A stretch of 64,000 nt of DNA from M55B112 sp964539395 (lineage in GTDB: Bacteria > Bacteroidota > Bacteroidia > Bacteroidales > GCA-2748055). The position numbers were made by a program, and so were the translations under genes. The stretch covers positions 37,025 through 101,024 of the forward strand of contig CAZIIU010000003.1 of NCBI GenBank assembly GCA_964539395.1. Direction: 5' to 3'. Below, in pieces: positions 51,556 to 59,523 of this stretch. The notes beneath the pieces are model-generated. The model was not told the origin of the DNA and made no database searches. It saw nothing but the letters and a program-made list of their open reading frames with translations. Each line of letters begins with the position of its first letter. Position 1 is the first letter of the stretch.

Positions 51556-52596
51556 ATGATAACTGAGATAAAAAGGGGTTTTGCAAGCGACAACAACGCG
51601 GGGGTGCATCCCGCGATCCTGAAGGCGATAGAGCGGGTGAACGGCGGACATGAGATCGCCTACGGAGATGACAGGTATACGATCGGAGTCACTGAAAAGA
51701 TAAAGAAGATCTTTGGCAAGGATAGTGAGATCTTTTTCGTTTTTACCGGTACGGCGGCCAATGTCCTCGGACTCTCCTCGATAACCCGGTCATACAACGC
51801 CATCATCACTACCGATACCGCCCACATCCATGTGGATGAATGCGGGGCACCGGAAAAATTCACAGGGTGCAAGTTACTGACGGTGCCCACACCGGATGGC
51901 AAGCTCACAACTGAACTGATCAGCCAACACATGCATGGCTTCGGGTTCGAGCACCATGCCCAGCCCAGGGTGATCTCTGTTACCCAATCGACCGAACTGG
52001 GCACGCTCTATACCATAGAGGAGATCGGCAGGATTGCCGATTATGCACATGAGCACGGACTGCTGCTGCATATGGACGGGGCACGGATTAGCAACGCGGC
52101 TGCTGCACTCGGTGCCGGGTTTTATGAGATGACCGGCGGGGCAGGGGTGGATGTGCTCTCCTTCGGCGGGACAAAAAACGGGATGATGTATGGCGAGGCA
52201 GTGGTCTTTTTTCATAAAGGACTTTGCGAAGACTTTAAATACCGACGCAAGCAGGGGATGCAGCTGGCCTCGAAGATGCGCTATATCGCTGCTCAGTTTG
52301 ACGCTTTTCTCGAAAATGACCTCTGGAAGAGGAATGCCCTGCATGCCAACAACATGGCAAAAAAGCTCTTCCGGGCGGTGAAAGATATTCCCTCCGTAAA
52401 TGTTACCCGGCCCGTGCAGGCAAACGCGGTCTTCGCCACTATACCCGAGGCAATCATCCCGAAACTGCAGGAGGAGTTTTTCTTTTACGTGTGGGACGAA
52501 GCGACTTCCGAAGTGCGCTGGATGTGTTCATTCGATACAGAAGAGGAGGATGTTGAAAGGTTCGCGGCCCTGTTAAAGAAATTGATCATTGTTTAG
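51556..52596 (+). CDS. ltaE: Low-specificity threonine aldolase / beta-eliminating lyase family
   Basis: 346 residues, a PLP fold-type I enzyme. It opens with Arg-Gly-Phe-Ala-Ser-Asp-Asn and has Gly-His-Glu-Ile-Ala-Tyr-Gly-Asp-Asp. His-Met-Asp174-Gly-Ala-Arg holds the pyridine nitrogen, and Lys207 in Ser-Phe-Gly-Gly-Thr-Lys-Asn-Gly forms the Schiff base. It cleaves threonine or allo-threonine to glycine and acetaldehyde in the cytosol. A related amino-acid lyase activity cannot be excluded. No promoter box was found in the 113-base gap. Confidence 0.9.
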   Translation: MITEIKRGFASDNNAGVHPAILKAIERVNGGHEIAYGDDRYTIGVTEKIKKIFGKDSEIFFVFTGTAANVLGLSSITRSYNAIITTDTAHIHVDECGAPEKFTGCKLLTVPTPDGKLTTELISQHMHGFGFEHHAQPRVISVTQSTELGTLYTIEEIGRIADYAHEHGLLLHMDGARISNAAAALGAGFYEMTGGAGVDVLSFGGTKNGMMYGEAVVFFHKGLCEDFKYRRKQGMQLASKMRYIAAQFDAFLENDLWKRNALHANNMAKKLFRAVKDIPSVNVTRPVQANAVFATIPEAIIPKLQEEFFFYVWDEATSEVRWMCSFDTEEEDVERFAALLKKLIIV

Positions 52597-52667
52597 CTAA
52601 CAGGCGTAGCAATTAACTCATCCGGACCGAATGGTGCATTGTATCCGGATCTCTTATTAAGGGATCT

Positions 52668-52863
52668 GCTGATTGTATAAATTCCTGCGCTGATTGTACA
52701 AATTCCCGTGCTAATTGTACAAATTCCTGCGCTGATTGTACAAATTCCCACGCTGATTGTACAAATTCCCACGCTGATTGTATAAATTCCTGTGCTAATT
52801 GTACAAATTCCTGTGCTGATTGTACAAATTCCTGAGCTGATTGTACAAATTCCCGCAATGATT
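52668..52863. repeat. 21-bp tandem repeat array (eight full units)
   Basis: Full units begin TTCC(T/C) at 52682, 52703, 52724, 52745, 52766, 52787, 52808 and 52829, with partial units at both ends. The core GCTGATTGTACAAA is strongly kept and the variable positions are mainly the first nine bases. There are no spacers. Because 21 is a multiple of three, the minus strand is open throughout and would encode a heptad Glu-Phe-Val-Gln-Ser-Ala-Gln array. Confidence 0.93.
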
Positions 52864-52935
52864 ATGAGTACCTGTTTTCATATTCTTTGTCAGGTCAATG
52901 GTATCAGGCGGGGAACCCGGATCAACCGGAAGTAC

Positions 52936-54915
52936 TTACTCAGCCTGTTGCAAAAACAGCAGTGAGCTGTCTCCATAGCTTAGGAAACGGAACTCATTTT
53001 CCAGCGCAAAATCATAGATTTTCTGCCAGTCGTCCCCCGCCACTGCAGCGATCAGCAGTAACAGCGTGCTTTTAGGCTGGTGAAAATTGGTAAAGAGTCC
53101 GCTGATCACCCTGAACCGGTACCCCGGCACGATCATCAGCCGCGTATGAAAGGAGAATGTTTCGAGGCCGGCTTCATCCATCTTTTCGAGCAGTTTACCT
53201 ACCGCTGCCTCCAGGGATACAGCATCATATGTTTCCTTCAGTACAGTCCGGACTACCTTGCCCGTAAGCTCCGGGTTCACCGCTTTCGTCTCCGATATAG
53301 GGTTTGCTTCACCCGCGTGCTCCTGATCCTCCGTTTTCGCCTCGTTGGTCCGGACTGCTTCACCCGCGTGCTCCTGATCCTCCGTTTTCGCCTCGTTGGT
53401 CCGAACTGCTTCACCCGCGTACTCAGGGTCCACCATTTTCGTCTCCGGTGTCCGGTCAGCCTTAACAAAAGGCACCGGATTCTCTCTCTTATTCATCGGC
53501 GGGCTGTGCGGCGTATCTTCTGTTTCCATCTCGTATGCATCCCACTGTTCAAGAACCAGGTTCTCAAACGAAAAACCTTCATTGCTGATCGCCCTTACTC
53601 CCAGCCAGTAGATCGATTCAAGGCTGCGGGTCGTTGTGGTACCGACGGCGATTTTGCGATCCCCCGATAAAAGCGATTCAAGCAGGGTACGGCTCACCGT
53701 TACCAGTTCGGTGTGCATCTGGTGTTTTATCGCGTTCTCCTCGTTCACCGGGATGAAAGTGCCTGCCCCGATGTGGAGAATCAGTTCGTGCCGCGATATG
53801 CCCTTTCGTTTGAGCGCATCCAGCACCCGATCCGTGAAATGGAGTCCGGCAGTGGGAGCGGCCACCGAGCCATCCTGGCGGGCGTATACGGTCTGATATG
53901 TTTCAGTATCACGGGTCTCCGCCTCCCTGTTGAGGTAGGGAGGGATCGGGGTGGAGCCGGAGCGCTCGAGGATCTCGCCAAAGGAGGTGCCGCGCTCGTT
54001 CCAGCTGAAACGAACAACAAATTTATCGTCGTGTCGTCCCGCAAGCTCCGCCGATAAAATCAGTTTTCCTGAGGCCATAGCTGCTTTATCAGCTGATGCC
54101 TCCGGTTTTTCGGAGATCTTGTCTATTTCCGGATCAGACATTTCCCCGGGGACCGCTGTTTTGTCTTCGCTCTCCACTTCTGTCGCCCGGGAGCTGTGGA
54201 TTGCCTGATCGGGTTTTTCCATTTCCTCCAATATCCTTGTGAGCTTACCCCCCTTCCATTTTTTCAGATTCCCGATCAGGCAGATAAACTCGACCGGACC
54301 ACCGGATGAAAAGGCCAACTGGTAATCGGCTGGCTTATAAGGCTCCAGGCAGAAGATCTCGATCCGTGCCCCGGTGCTCTTCCTGAAAACCAGTCGCGCC
54401 TGCACTACCCGTGTTGCATTGAAATAGAGCCGGTCGCTTTTTTCAAGCAGCTCCGGAACCTGGCAGAATTGTTTCTCTTCTAGGAGCTTTGCCGCCCCGG
54501 AATCCCTCTTCTTTTCGGGACTTTCCGGATCACGGGACAATGGCTTATGTCCAGGGAGTTCCTGTTCATGGAGATCCGGTTCATGAAGTTCCTGTTCATG
54601 AAGTTCCGGATCACGGGGCAATGGCTTATGTCCAGGGAGTTCCTGATCATGAAGTTTCTGATAATGAAGTCGCTGTTCATGGAGATCCGGTTCATGAAGT
54701 TCCGGTTCATGGAGATCCTGTCCAGAGAGATCCTGTCCAGAGAGATCCTGTCCAGAGAGTTCCGGTTTATCGACAGCCTTCTTCGCCGGGTTGGTCCCCG
54801 GTCTGTAAACCAGAATTTTCGATGCATCACGATCGGCCAGCGGGTATTTCGCAATGCGCTCCGGTGGTAACGGGTAATCGTAATTCTCTATCGGTATGTT
54901 GTTCGGCTTTCTCAT
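52936..54915 (-). CDS. queA: QueA tRNA ribosyltransferase-isomerase with three low-complexity insertions
   Basis: 659 residues from ATG 54915 (an upstream ATG at 54936 lies inside the promoter box). The core residues of QueA are present: Tyr-Pro-Leu-Pro-Pro-Glu-Arg-Ile-Ala at the start, Tyr-Phe-Asn-Ala-Thr-Arg-Val, Ala-Ala-Pro-Thr-Ala-Gly-Leu-His-Phe, His-Ile-Gly-Ala-Gly-Thr-Phe and Phe-His-Gln-Pro-Lys-Ser. It transfers ribose from SAM to preQ1 in tRNA to make epoxyqueuosine. The usual length is 340-415. Three insertions explain the excess (in 666-residue numbering): about 56-150 (pentad repeats), 236-290 (acidic, unique) and 475-563 (17-residue repeats). All keep the frame, so the enzyme may still work. 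Confidence 0.9.
   Translation of the reverse strand: MRKPNNIPIENYDYPLPPERIAKYPLADRDASKILVYRPGTNPAKKAVDKPELSGQDLSGQDLSGQDLHEPELHEPDLHEQRLHYQKLHDQELPGHKPLPRDPELHEQELHEPDLHEQELPGHKPLSRDPESPEKKRDSGAAKLLEEKQFCQVPELLEKSDRLYFNATRVVQARLVFRKSTGARIEIFCLEPYKPADYQLAFSSGGPVEFICLIGNLKKWKGGKLTRILEEMEKPDQAIHSSRATEVESEDKTAVPGEMSDPEIDKISEKPEASADKAAMASGKLILSAELAGRHDDKFVVRFSWNERGTSFGEILERSGSTPIPPYLNREAETRDTETYQTVYARQDGSVAAPTAGLHFTDRVLDALKRKGISRHELILHIGAGTFIPVNEENAIKHQMHTELVTVSRTLLESLLSGDRKIAVGTTTTRSLESIYWLGVRAISNEGFSFENLVLEQWDAYEMETEDTPHSPPMNKRENPVPFVKADRTPETKMVDPEYAGEAVRTNEAKTEDQEHAGEAVRTNEAKTEDQEHAGEANPISETKAVNPELTGKVVRTVLKETYDAVSLEAAVGKLLEKMDEAGLETFSFHTRLMIVPGYRFRVISGLFTNFHQPKSTLLLLIAAVAGDDWQKIYDFALENEFRFLSYGDSSLLFLQQAE
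53272..53424 (-). repeat. 51-bp tandem repeats inside queA (three units)
   Basis: Three 51-base units encode a 17-residue Glu/Ala/Thr-rich block (starting Glu-His-Ala-Gly-Glu-Ala). The first two are nearly identical and the third has diverged. They sit between the QueA core segments ending Glu-Gln-Trp-Asp-Ala-Tyr-Glu and Val-Leu-Lys-Glu-Thr-Tyr-Asp. Confidence 0.92.
54526..54756 (-). repeat. 15-bp pentapeptide repeats inside queA
   Basis: The units encode Ser-Gly-Gln-Asp-Leu three times, then His-Glu-Pro/Gln-x-Leu pentads. A larger duplicated block contains Pro-Gly-His-Lys-Pro-Leu-x-Arg-Asp-Pro. On the plus strand the unit reads like CATGGAGATCCGGTT. The array is a nested tandem repeat of about 230 bases in the N-terminal insertion. 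Confidence 0.92.
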
Positions 54916-54919
54916 TTTA

Positions 54920-54951
54920 TTGAGCAGTGGCGGCAAAATTAGCTAAATTTG
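54920..54951 (+). promoter_or_regulatory. Promoter for the DUF2027-Smr gene
   Basis: TTG at 54920-54922, a 21-base spacer, then TAAATTTG at 54944-54951, 15 bases before the ATG at 54967. Confidence 0.65.
54934..54941 (-). promoter_or_regulatory. -7 box for queA, overlapping the divergent promoter
   Basis: TAATTTTG on the minus strand matches TAnnTTTG. It lies 2 bases from the plus-strand -7 box and includes the upstream in-frame ATG at 54936, which favours ATG 54915 as the queA start. Confidence 0.55.
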
Positions 54952-54966
54952 CAGAAAAGTGCGATT

Positions 54967-56058
54967 ATGAGAATTAAAGTAGGCGACAGGGTGAAATTCC
55001 TGAACGACATCGGGGCAGGTGAGGTAACACGAATTGTAGACCAGAAGACCGCACTGGTGCAGGTAGATGGCGGCTTTGAGGTGCCGTGGCTGATCAGCGA
55101 CCTGGTGGTGGATGCCGGCAGGTACGAATCGGACCTGGAAAAGGATGATGACATGACCAATGAATCCGGGAATGGTTTTGCGGAGGAAGATCTGAGTTAT
55201 GCCTCTTTCAGTGAGAAGGTAGAAGCAGAGTCGGAGCAGGAACCGATCGGGGATGAGGAGATTGTCCTTGCGTTTCTGCCCGACGCGCATAGTGCGGATT
55301 TCGAAACCTACCTGATCAACAGCTCCTCGTACCATTTTAAATATGTCATCGCACGTGAGCAGGAGGGTGAACTGGTGCTCTTTAACGAGGGAACGCTTGA
55401 GGCGGGGGTCAAGATCGAACTGGGCAGCTACAGACCCGGAAACCTGAATGATGAGGAGCGGTACAGGATCCAGGGTCTCTTTTTCAATGTGGGTTTTTAC
55501 CAACGAATTCATCCGGTCGACAAGTTAGTAACCGTTGCTGCATCTGAACTCTACAGGGCGGAGAGCCGACGTGAAAGCGACTACTTCCTCGAAAAGGCTG
55601 TGTTATTTTCGCTGTACGACTGGCGGAATCAGGGAGGTAAACCGGAGCCTGCCGGGGTGCCTGAACTGCCGGAGATGGAGATCGATCCGGAGGCAATCAA
55701 AGAGGCGATGTTTGAAAAGGGAGACATGAAGGGTGAGGAGACAGGAAAGGCAAGGAAGGTGGATTTGTCATCGTCCCGGCCTATGGAAGTGGATCTGCAC
55801 ATCGAACAATTGATGAGTAATTACAAATCACTTACCAATAGTGAGATTCTTGACATACAGATGACCCGGTTCAGGTCAGAGCTGGACCAGGCGATTGAGT
55901 CGAAAAAGGGCAGGATTGTGTTTATTCACGGTGTAGGCAGCAGCAAGCTGAAGCACGATATCCGCCACGCGCTCGACACAGAATACAAAAAACTACGTTA
56001 CCAGGACGCTTCGTTCAAAGAATATGGATTTGGAGCGACACTGGTAATCATCCGTTGA
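54967..56058 (+). CDS. DUF2027 and Smr domain protein
   Basis: 363 residues from ATG 54967. The N-terminal KOW/SH3-like piece (Val-Gly-Asp-Arg-Val-Lys-Phe-Leu-Asn-Asp-Ile-Gly-Ala-Gly) resembles the start of MutS2-linked proteins. A central beta domain (about 95-235) and a C-terminal Smr nuclease-like domain follow. The Smr domain has Glu-Val-Asp-Leu-His-Ile near residue 275 and Ile-His-Gly-Val-Gly-Ser-Ser-Lys-Leu near 320. Smr domains nick or bind branched DNA or act on stalled ribosomes. This fusion is Bacteroidota-specific as far as I know, and its substrate is not established. Confidence 0.85.
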   Translation: MRIKVGDRVKFLNDIGAGEVTRIVDQKTALVQVDGGFEVPWLISDLVVDAGRYESDLEKDDDMTNESGNGFAEEDLSYASFSEKVEAESEQEPIGDEEIVLAFLPDAHSADFETYLINSSSYHFKYVIAREQEGELVLFNEGTLEAGVKIELGSYRPGNLNDEERYRIQGLFFNVGFYQRIHPVDKLVTVAASELYRAESRRESDYFLEKAVLFSLYDWRNQGGKPEPAGVPELPEMEIDPEAIKEAMFEKGDMKGEETGKARKVDLSSSRPMEVDLHIEQLMSNYKSLTNSEILDIQMTRFRSELDQAIESKKGRIVFIHGVGSSKLKHDIRHALDTEYKKLRYQDASFKEYGFGATLVIIR

Positions 56059-56182
56059 TCCCTTTATGTGACCGGTACCCCCCTGTCTGACAGATGAAAC
56101 TATTTTTCCTGGCTGCAACGAACCATTCATCGGTAATTACTGCTATTGAGGAAATTAACTTCTTTTCGAATAAATATATTCA

Positions 56183-56190
56183 TATCTTTG
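56183..56190 (+). promoter_or_regulatory. -7 box for rnpB
   Basis: TATCTTTG matches TAnnTTTG and lies 5 bases before the predicted 5' end of RNase P RNA. Confidence 0.65.
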
Positions 56191-56194
56191 CACC

Positions 56195-56540
56195 GGGTAG
56201 TCCGCTCTGTCGCTCCGGCCTGCGGCCGGGGAGGAAAGTCCGGGCACCACAGGGTGCTGCACTGTTGAAAGACAGATATCCGTAAGGGTATAGGGATCAG
56301 GGAAGAAAACAACCACCCCTGTTTCGGAGCGATCCGGTTCGGGGGAACGGGTGAGAAGGTGGGGTAAAGGCCCACCAGTGCGTCGGGCGACCGTCGCAGC
56401 TGCCTGTCTTGCAGGGTGCAAGGTCATGTATACCGGCAATTAAGAGCGACCCGCTCGTGCCGGGGGGTGGACCGCTTAGATAAATGACAGGGGGCCCGGC
56501 AATTGCCGGGAAACAGAACCTGGCTTACAGGACTACCTGA
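56195..56540 (+). ncRNA. rnpB: RNase P RNA
   Basis: About 346 bases. The P1 helix is GGGTAGTCC at 56195-56203 pairing with GGACTACCT at 56530-56538. The universal 5' core GAGGAAAGTCCGGGC is at 56231-56245, and the 3' core ACAGAACCTGGCTTAC is at 56513-56528, with AGATAAATGACAG in between. It is the catalytic RNA that removes the 5' leader of pre-tRNAs and is of bacterial type A. It is flanked by a matching promoter and an intrinsic terminator, so it is its own transcription unit. Confidence 0.96.
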
Positions 56541-56544
56541 TTAT

Positions 56545-56572
56545 ATAACGGGGAGCGATCCCCGTTATTTTT
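56545..56572 (+). terminator. Intrinsic terminator of rnpB
   Basis: ATAACGGGGA (56545-56554) and TCCCCGTTAT (56559-56568) form a perfect 10-bp stem with a GCGA loop, followed by four T residues. Confidence 0.9.
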
Positions 56573-56611
56573 GGTATCAATCGATCTGGATATGCTGTTT
56601 ATCGCAAATAT

Positions 56612-57418
56612 TTAAGCTGCCAGGTCTCCTTCAGCAAAGCATAGATCCTGGTTATAATTATTATGCTTCAGCAGGAAATCATTGTCACCCCATCCTATGC
56701 AGCTTACGCTGGTACACCGCTCACCTGTTACAGAAATCAGGTATGAAGTGGCATGCGTGCAATAGTGCATTGGGGGCTGACCCTGCCTCCAGAGTTTATT
56801 ATGGTCATCATCATACCAGATATTTGATATATTGGGATGGTAATATTCACCTTCCGCACTGAATATCTTCCCAAATTTGCCTTCCTTATGCCATTGCCGT
56901 GCCTGGATTACCGTGGGATGGTATACGCTGGTCTCTGCCATCATATAAATTAGACCGGAGCTTTTTACTGTATCAAGGATCGGTTGTACCTCCTCCAGTT
57001 TGTTTGCCACCGGTACGGCACAAAGCACATGCTTTCCGGCATTGAGTGATTGAATCGTATGACTGGCATGATCCGGAACGGGAGTTGCCAGGAATACGGC
57101 ATCTACTTTAGGATCGCGTAACAACAAGCTTAACGATTCATAGCTTTTGGAACATTTGTAAACCTCCATCAGGTGGTTTCGCCGCTCGGGGATGAGGTCG
57201 CTCACAGCTTCAACAATACAATCAGGGTGTTTATGAAAAGGGAAGTCAGCCCCGAAATTACCTCCCACAATTCCTATCCGGACTTTGTTTGAATTGTCGC
57301 CCGTTTGTGCCGATAAATAGGATGGCAGCACAGTCAATGCTGCTGCTCCCTTGCCAGTCATACCGACAAATGTTCTCCTGCTGATTGGAAAACTCGAATA
57401 ATTGCGTTTCATAATCAT
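56612..57418 (-). pseudogene. C-terminally truncated Gfo/Idh/MocA oxidoreductase
   Basis: 268 residues, while secreted members of this family usually have about 400-450. The twin-arginine signal is Ser-Arg-Arg-Thr-Phe-Val-Gly, followed by a hydrophobic stretch. The NAD-binding fold has Ile-Gly-Ile-Val-Gly-Gly-Asn and Ala-Thr-Pro-Val-Pro-Asp-His, then Glu-Gly-Glu-Tyr-Tyr-His-Pro in the catalytic half. The sequence stops where family members continue with an Asn-Pro-Phe-Trp-type segment. The stop lies 39 bases from the end of the rnpB terminator. It probably lost its 3' part when this accessory segment joined the chromosome. It follows the transferase gene by 24 bases. Confidence 0.75.
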
Positions 57419-57442
57419 TTCATTTAGTAGCTTTAAAAGAAA

Positions 57443-59143
57443 TTATTTAATGGCCCCGGTAAAGCGGGCTGTAGACGGATCTGTTACGCCATATGTTTTG
57501 TTTTTTTCCTGGTCGTAAAATATAATTGCAGGATGACCAATGGCAACCTTATTCTCATCCAAATTCAAAATGTGCCCGAGTTCCTGCAATTTCAACCATT
57601 CTTCGACGCTGAGGCCTTCCCTGATATTAAGGATGCGTTTTTCAGGAAGTGCATCATACCTGTTGGGGGATGGGACAAATGATCCCTGAAACAGGCTCGT
57701 GTTGAACCGGGGAATTGTAACGGCATCATAAGGGCTGATACCAAATTCACATATAGCCAGGAAAAGGTTTACCTGGTTCTGCTCTTGTGTATCTCCGCCT
57801 TCGGCGCACATAGCCATAACAGGTTTTCCCTCTTTGAGCACAATGGTGGGAGTAAGGGTTACCCGCGGCCGTTTGCCTGGTTCAATACAATTGGGATGAC
57901 CGGGTAATGTGTTGAGACTCTTAAGCCTGGTTCCGTGAGTAACACCGGTACTCCCTCCGGCACCGGCATTGCTGCCCCATCCGCTTGGAGAAGCAGCAAC
58001 CATGTTGCCCCATTTATCCGTAGCACTGCATATTGTGGTGCCTCCCATCACCTTTCTGTACTTTGCATCACTGAGCAATGCTTTCATGTTGACCGGATCA
58101 CCGGGTCTGCATTCGTTATTTGCCTGTTTCATATCAATCAGGGGATACCTCAGGTTTGTATATTCATCGGAGAGGAGGGCATCCAGGGGTACATCAACAA
58201 ACAGTGGATCCCCATAATAGGTGTCACGGTCAGCAAGCGCCAGTTTAAGCGCTTCAGTGACGATATGTATATACTCGGTCGAAAGGTATCCATACTGCCT
58301 GAGATCAAACTTTTCGATCAATCGCAGGGCCTGCAGCATAGCTGGTCCCTGTGTCCATGTGTTGGCTTTATAAACCGTATAACCTTTGTAGTTAACTGAC
58401 ACCGCGTCTTCCTCCTCGGTAACATGGCGGGCCAGATCTTCCTTCGTGAAAAAAGCGCCAATCCTCTCATACCAGGCTGCCAGTGAATCGGCTATATCGC
58501 CCCGGTAAAAACGGTCGGAAACAGCCTGGAGTTTTTCATTCCGGGAGCCATCTGTAGATTGCTCCGCTTCAATCAATTTTCTGAAAGTTCCTGCAAGGTC
58601 CGAATACCATGAGGTATCTTCTGAGAAAGCCGACAGAGAATACCTGACTGCAGAGTGGACAATCTCGCCACTCTCAAGCAATTCCAATGTAGGGGTAACC
58701 GTTTCGGTAAAGCTTAATTTTCCGTACTTTTGCAAAGCTGTAACGCACAAATCAACAACCGAGGGTACCAGTGCAGCATTGATACTGCTTACAGGTATCC
58801 CGTTTTCCATATACCAGTCGATGGCTTTCTGGCTCAGGGGGGCTTCTCCAACACCTGATAATACTTTTACTTGTTGTGTTTGGGCATTGTAAAACATGTA
58901 GGTCACCTCTCCGCCAATGTTGAAACGCGGAAAATCCACAACACTTTCGGCCAGGATGACAGCAACTGATGCATCTGCGGCATTTCCACCCATTTTTAGC
59001 ATCTTTAGGCCGGCATTGACCGGCGCCCGTTCACTTGCCGCAACAATACCATTGCTACCTTCTGAATGATAGAATAATTGTTGGGCAGAAATTGCATTAA
59101 ACTGAAACAATACAATTGATAGGCAAACGAATTTTTGCAGCAT
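57443..59143 (-). CDS. Gamma-glutamyltransferase family enzyme
   Basis: 566 residues. The signal peptide is about 20 residues (ending Ile-Ser-Ala-Gln). The large-subunit part has Gly-Gly-Asn-Ala-Ala-Asp-Ala and Phe-Asn-Ile-Gly-Gly. The self-cleavage site and nucleophile are Thr369 in Gly-Gly-Thr-Thr-Ile-Cys-Ser-Ala-Thr-Asp. Later residues include Ala-Gly-Gly-Ser-Thr-Gly and Cys-Ala-Glu-Gly-Gly-Asp. It would be periplasmic or extracellular. The usual Gly-Gly-Gly loop near residue 78 is Gly-Gly-Glu, and the typical substrate arginine is not evident. The substrate may therefore differ from glutathione. A related acylase role is possible. Confidence 0.87.
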   Translation of the reverse strand: MLQKFVCLSIVLFQFNAISAQQLFYHSEGSNGIVAASERAPVNAGLKMLKMGGNAADASVAVILAESVVDFPRFNIGGEVTYMFYNAQTQQVKVLSGVGEAPLSQKAIDWYMENGIPVSSINAALVPSVVDLCVTALQKYGKLSFTETVTPTLELLESGEIVHSAVRYSLSAFSEDTSWYSDLAGTFRKLIEAEQSTDGSRNEKLQAVSDRFYRGDIADSLAAWYERIGAFFTKEDLARHVTEEEDAVSVNYKGYTVYKANTWTQGPAMLQALRLIEKFDLRQYGYLSTEYIHIVTEALKLALADRDTYYGDPLFVDVPLDALLSDEYTNLRYPLIDMKQANNECRPGDPVNMKALLSDAKYRKVMGGTTICSATDKWGNMVAASPSGWGSNAGAGGSTGVTHGTRLKSLNTLPGHPNCIEPGKRPRVTLTPTIVLKEGKPVMAMCAEGGDTQEQNQVNLFLAICEFGISPYDAVTIPRFNTSLFQGSFVPSPNRYDALPEKRILNIREGLSVEEWLKLQELGHILNLDENKVAIGHPAIIFYDQEKNKTYGVTDPSTARFTGAIK

Positions 59144-59523
59144 AGAAAATATTTAAGGATGATAAAATCCGGATATTAATCATAAGTCGCTCAAAATACC
59201 ATTTGATACAGAAACCCTGATGGCACGGCATCGTAAAATGCTTTCCCTGTAATAATGCTCCGTATATCTGCTAAATATATATCTTTTTAGCGATTTATCC
59301 TATGTATTATTTATATTACCACTGTACAATAAGAATTGAATTCATATGTACCATATTAGCATATTCCAGATCAATATATTAGTTAAAAGCTGAATTTTCT
59401 TTTTACAGAAAACCTTACAGCTATTGAATACCAATTTGTTAAACTCTTATCCCGGTTATTCCCGTATTGTTTTATTGCATAAAATTATTTTCATTTTCTC
59501 AGGAATGATTCGGGAGGTTTTGA
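59144..59523. other. AT-rich spacer without a recognised gene
   Basis: 380 bases between the transferase gene and the transporter gene, both on the minus strand. It has ATATATAT-like runs and no exact TAnnTTTG box in the right place for the transferase. I see no RNA gene, repeat array or convincing small frame. Confidence 0.5.

Noticed and set aside
52613..52858. 81-residue heptad frame on the minus strand
   Set aside because: It is a direct consequence of the 21-bp repeat; no promoter box or independent support. Kept as a repeat and as a finding, not as a gene.
53277..53468. Arg-rich repeat frame in queA
   Set aside because: It is an alternate-frame reading of the 51-bp repeats inside queA.
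56127..56439. Frames over the rnpB region
   Set aside because: The sequence is RNase P RNA with both conserved cores, so the frames are incidental.
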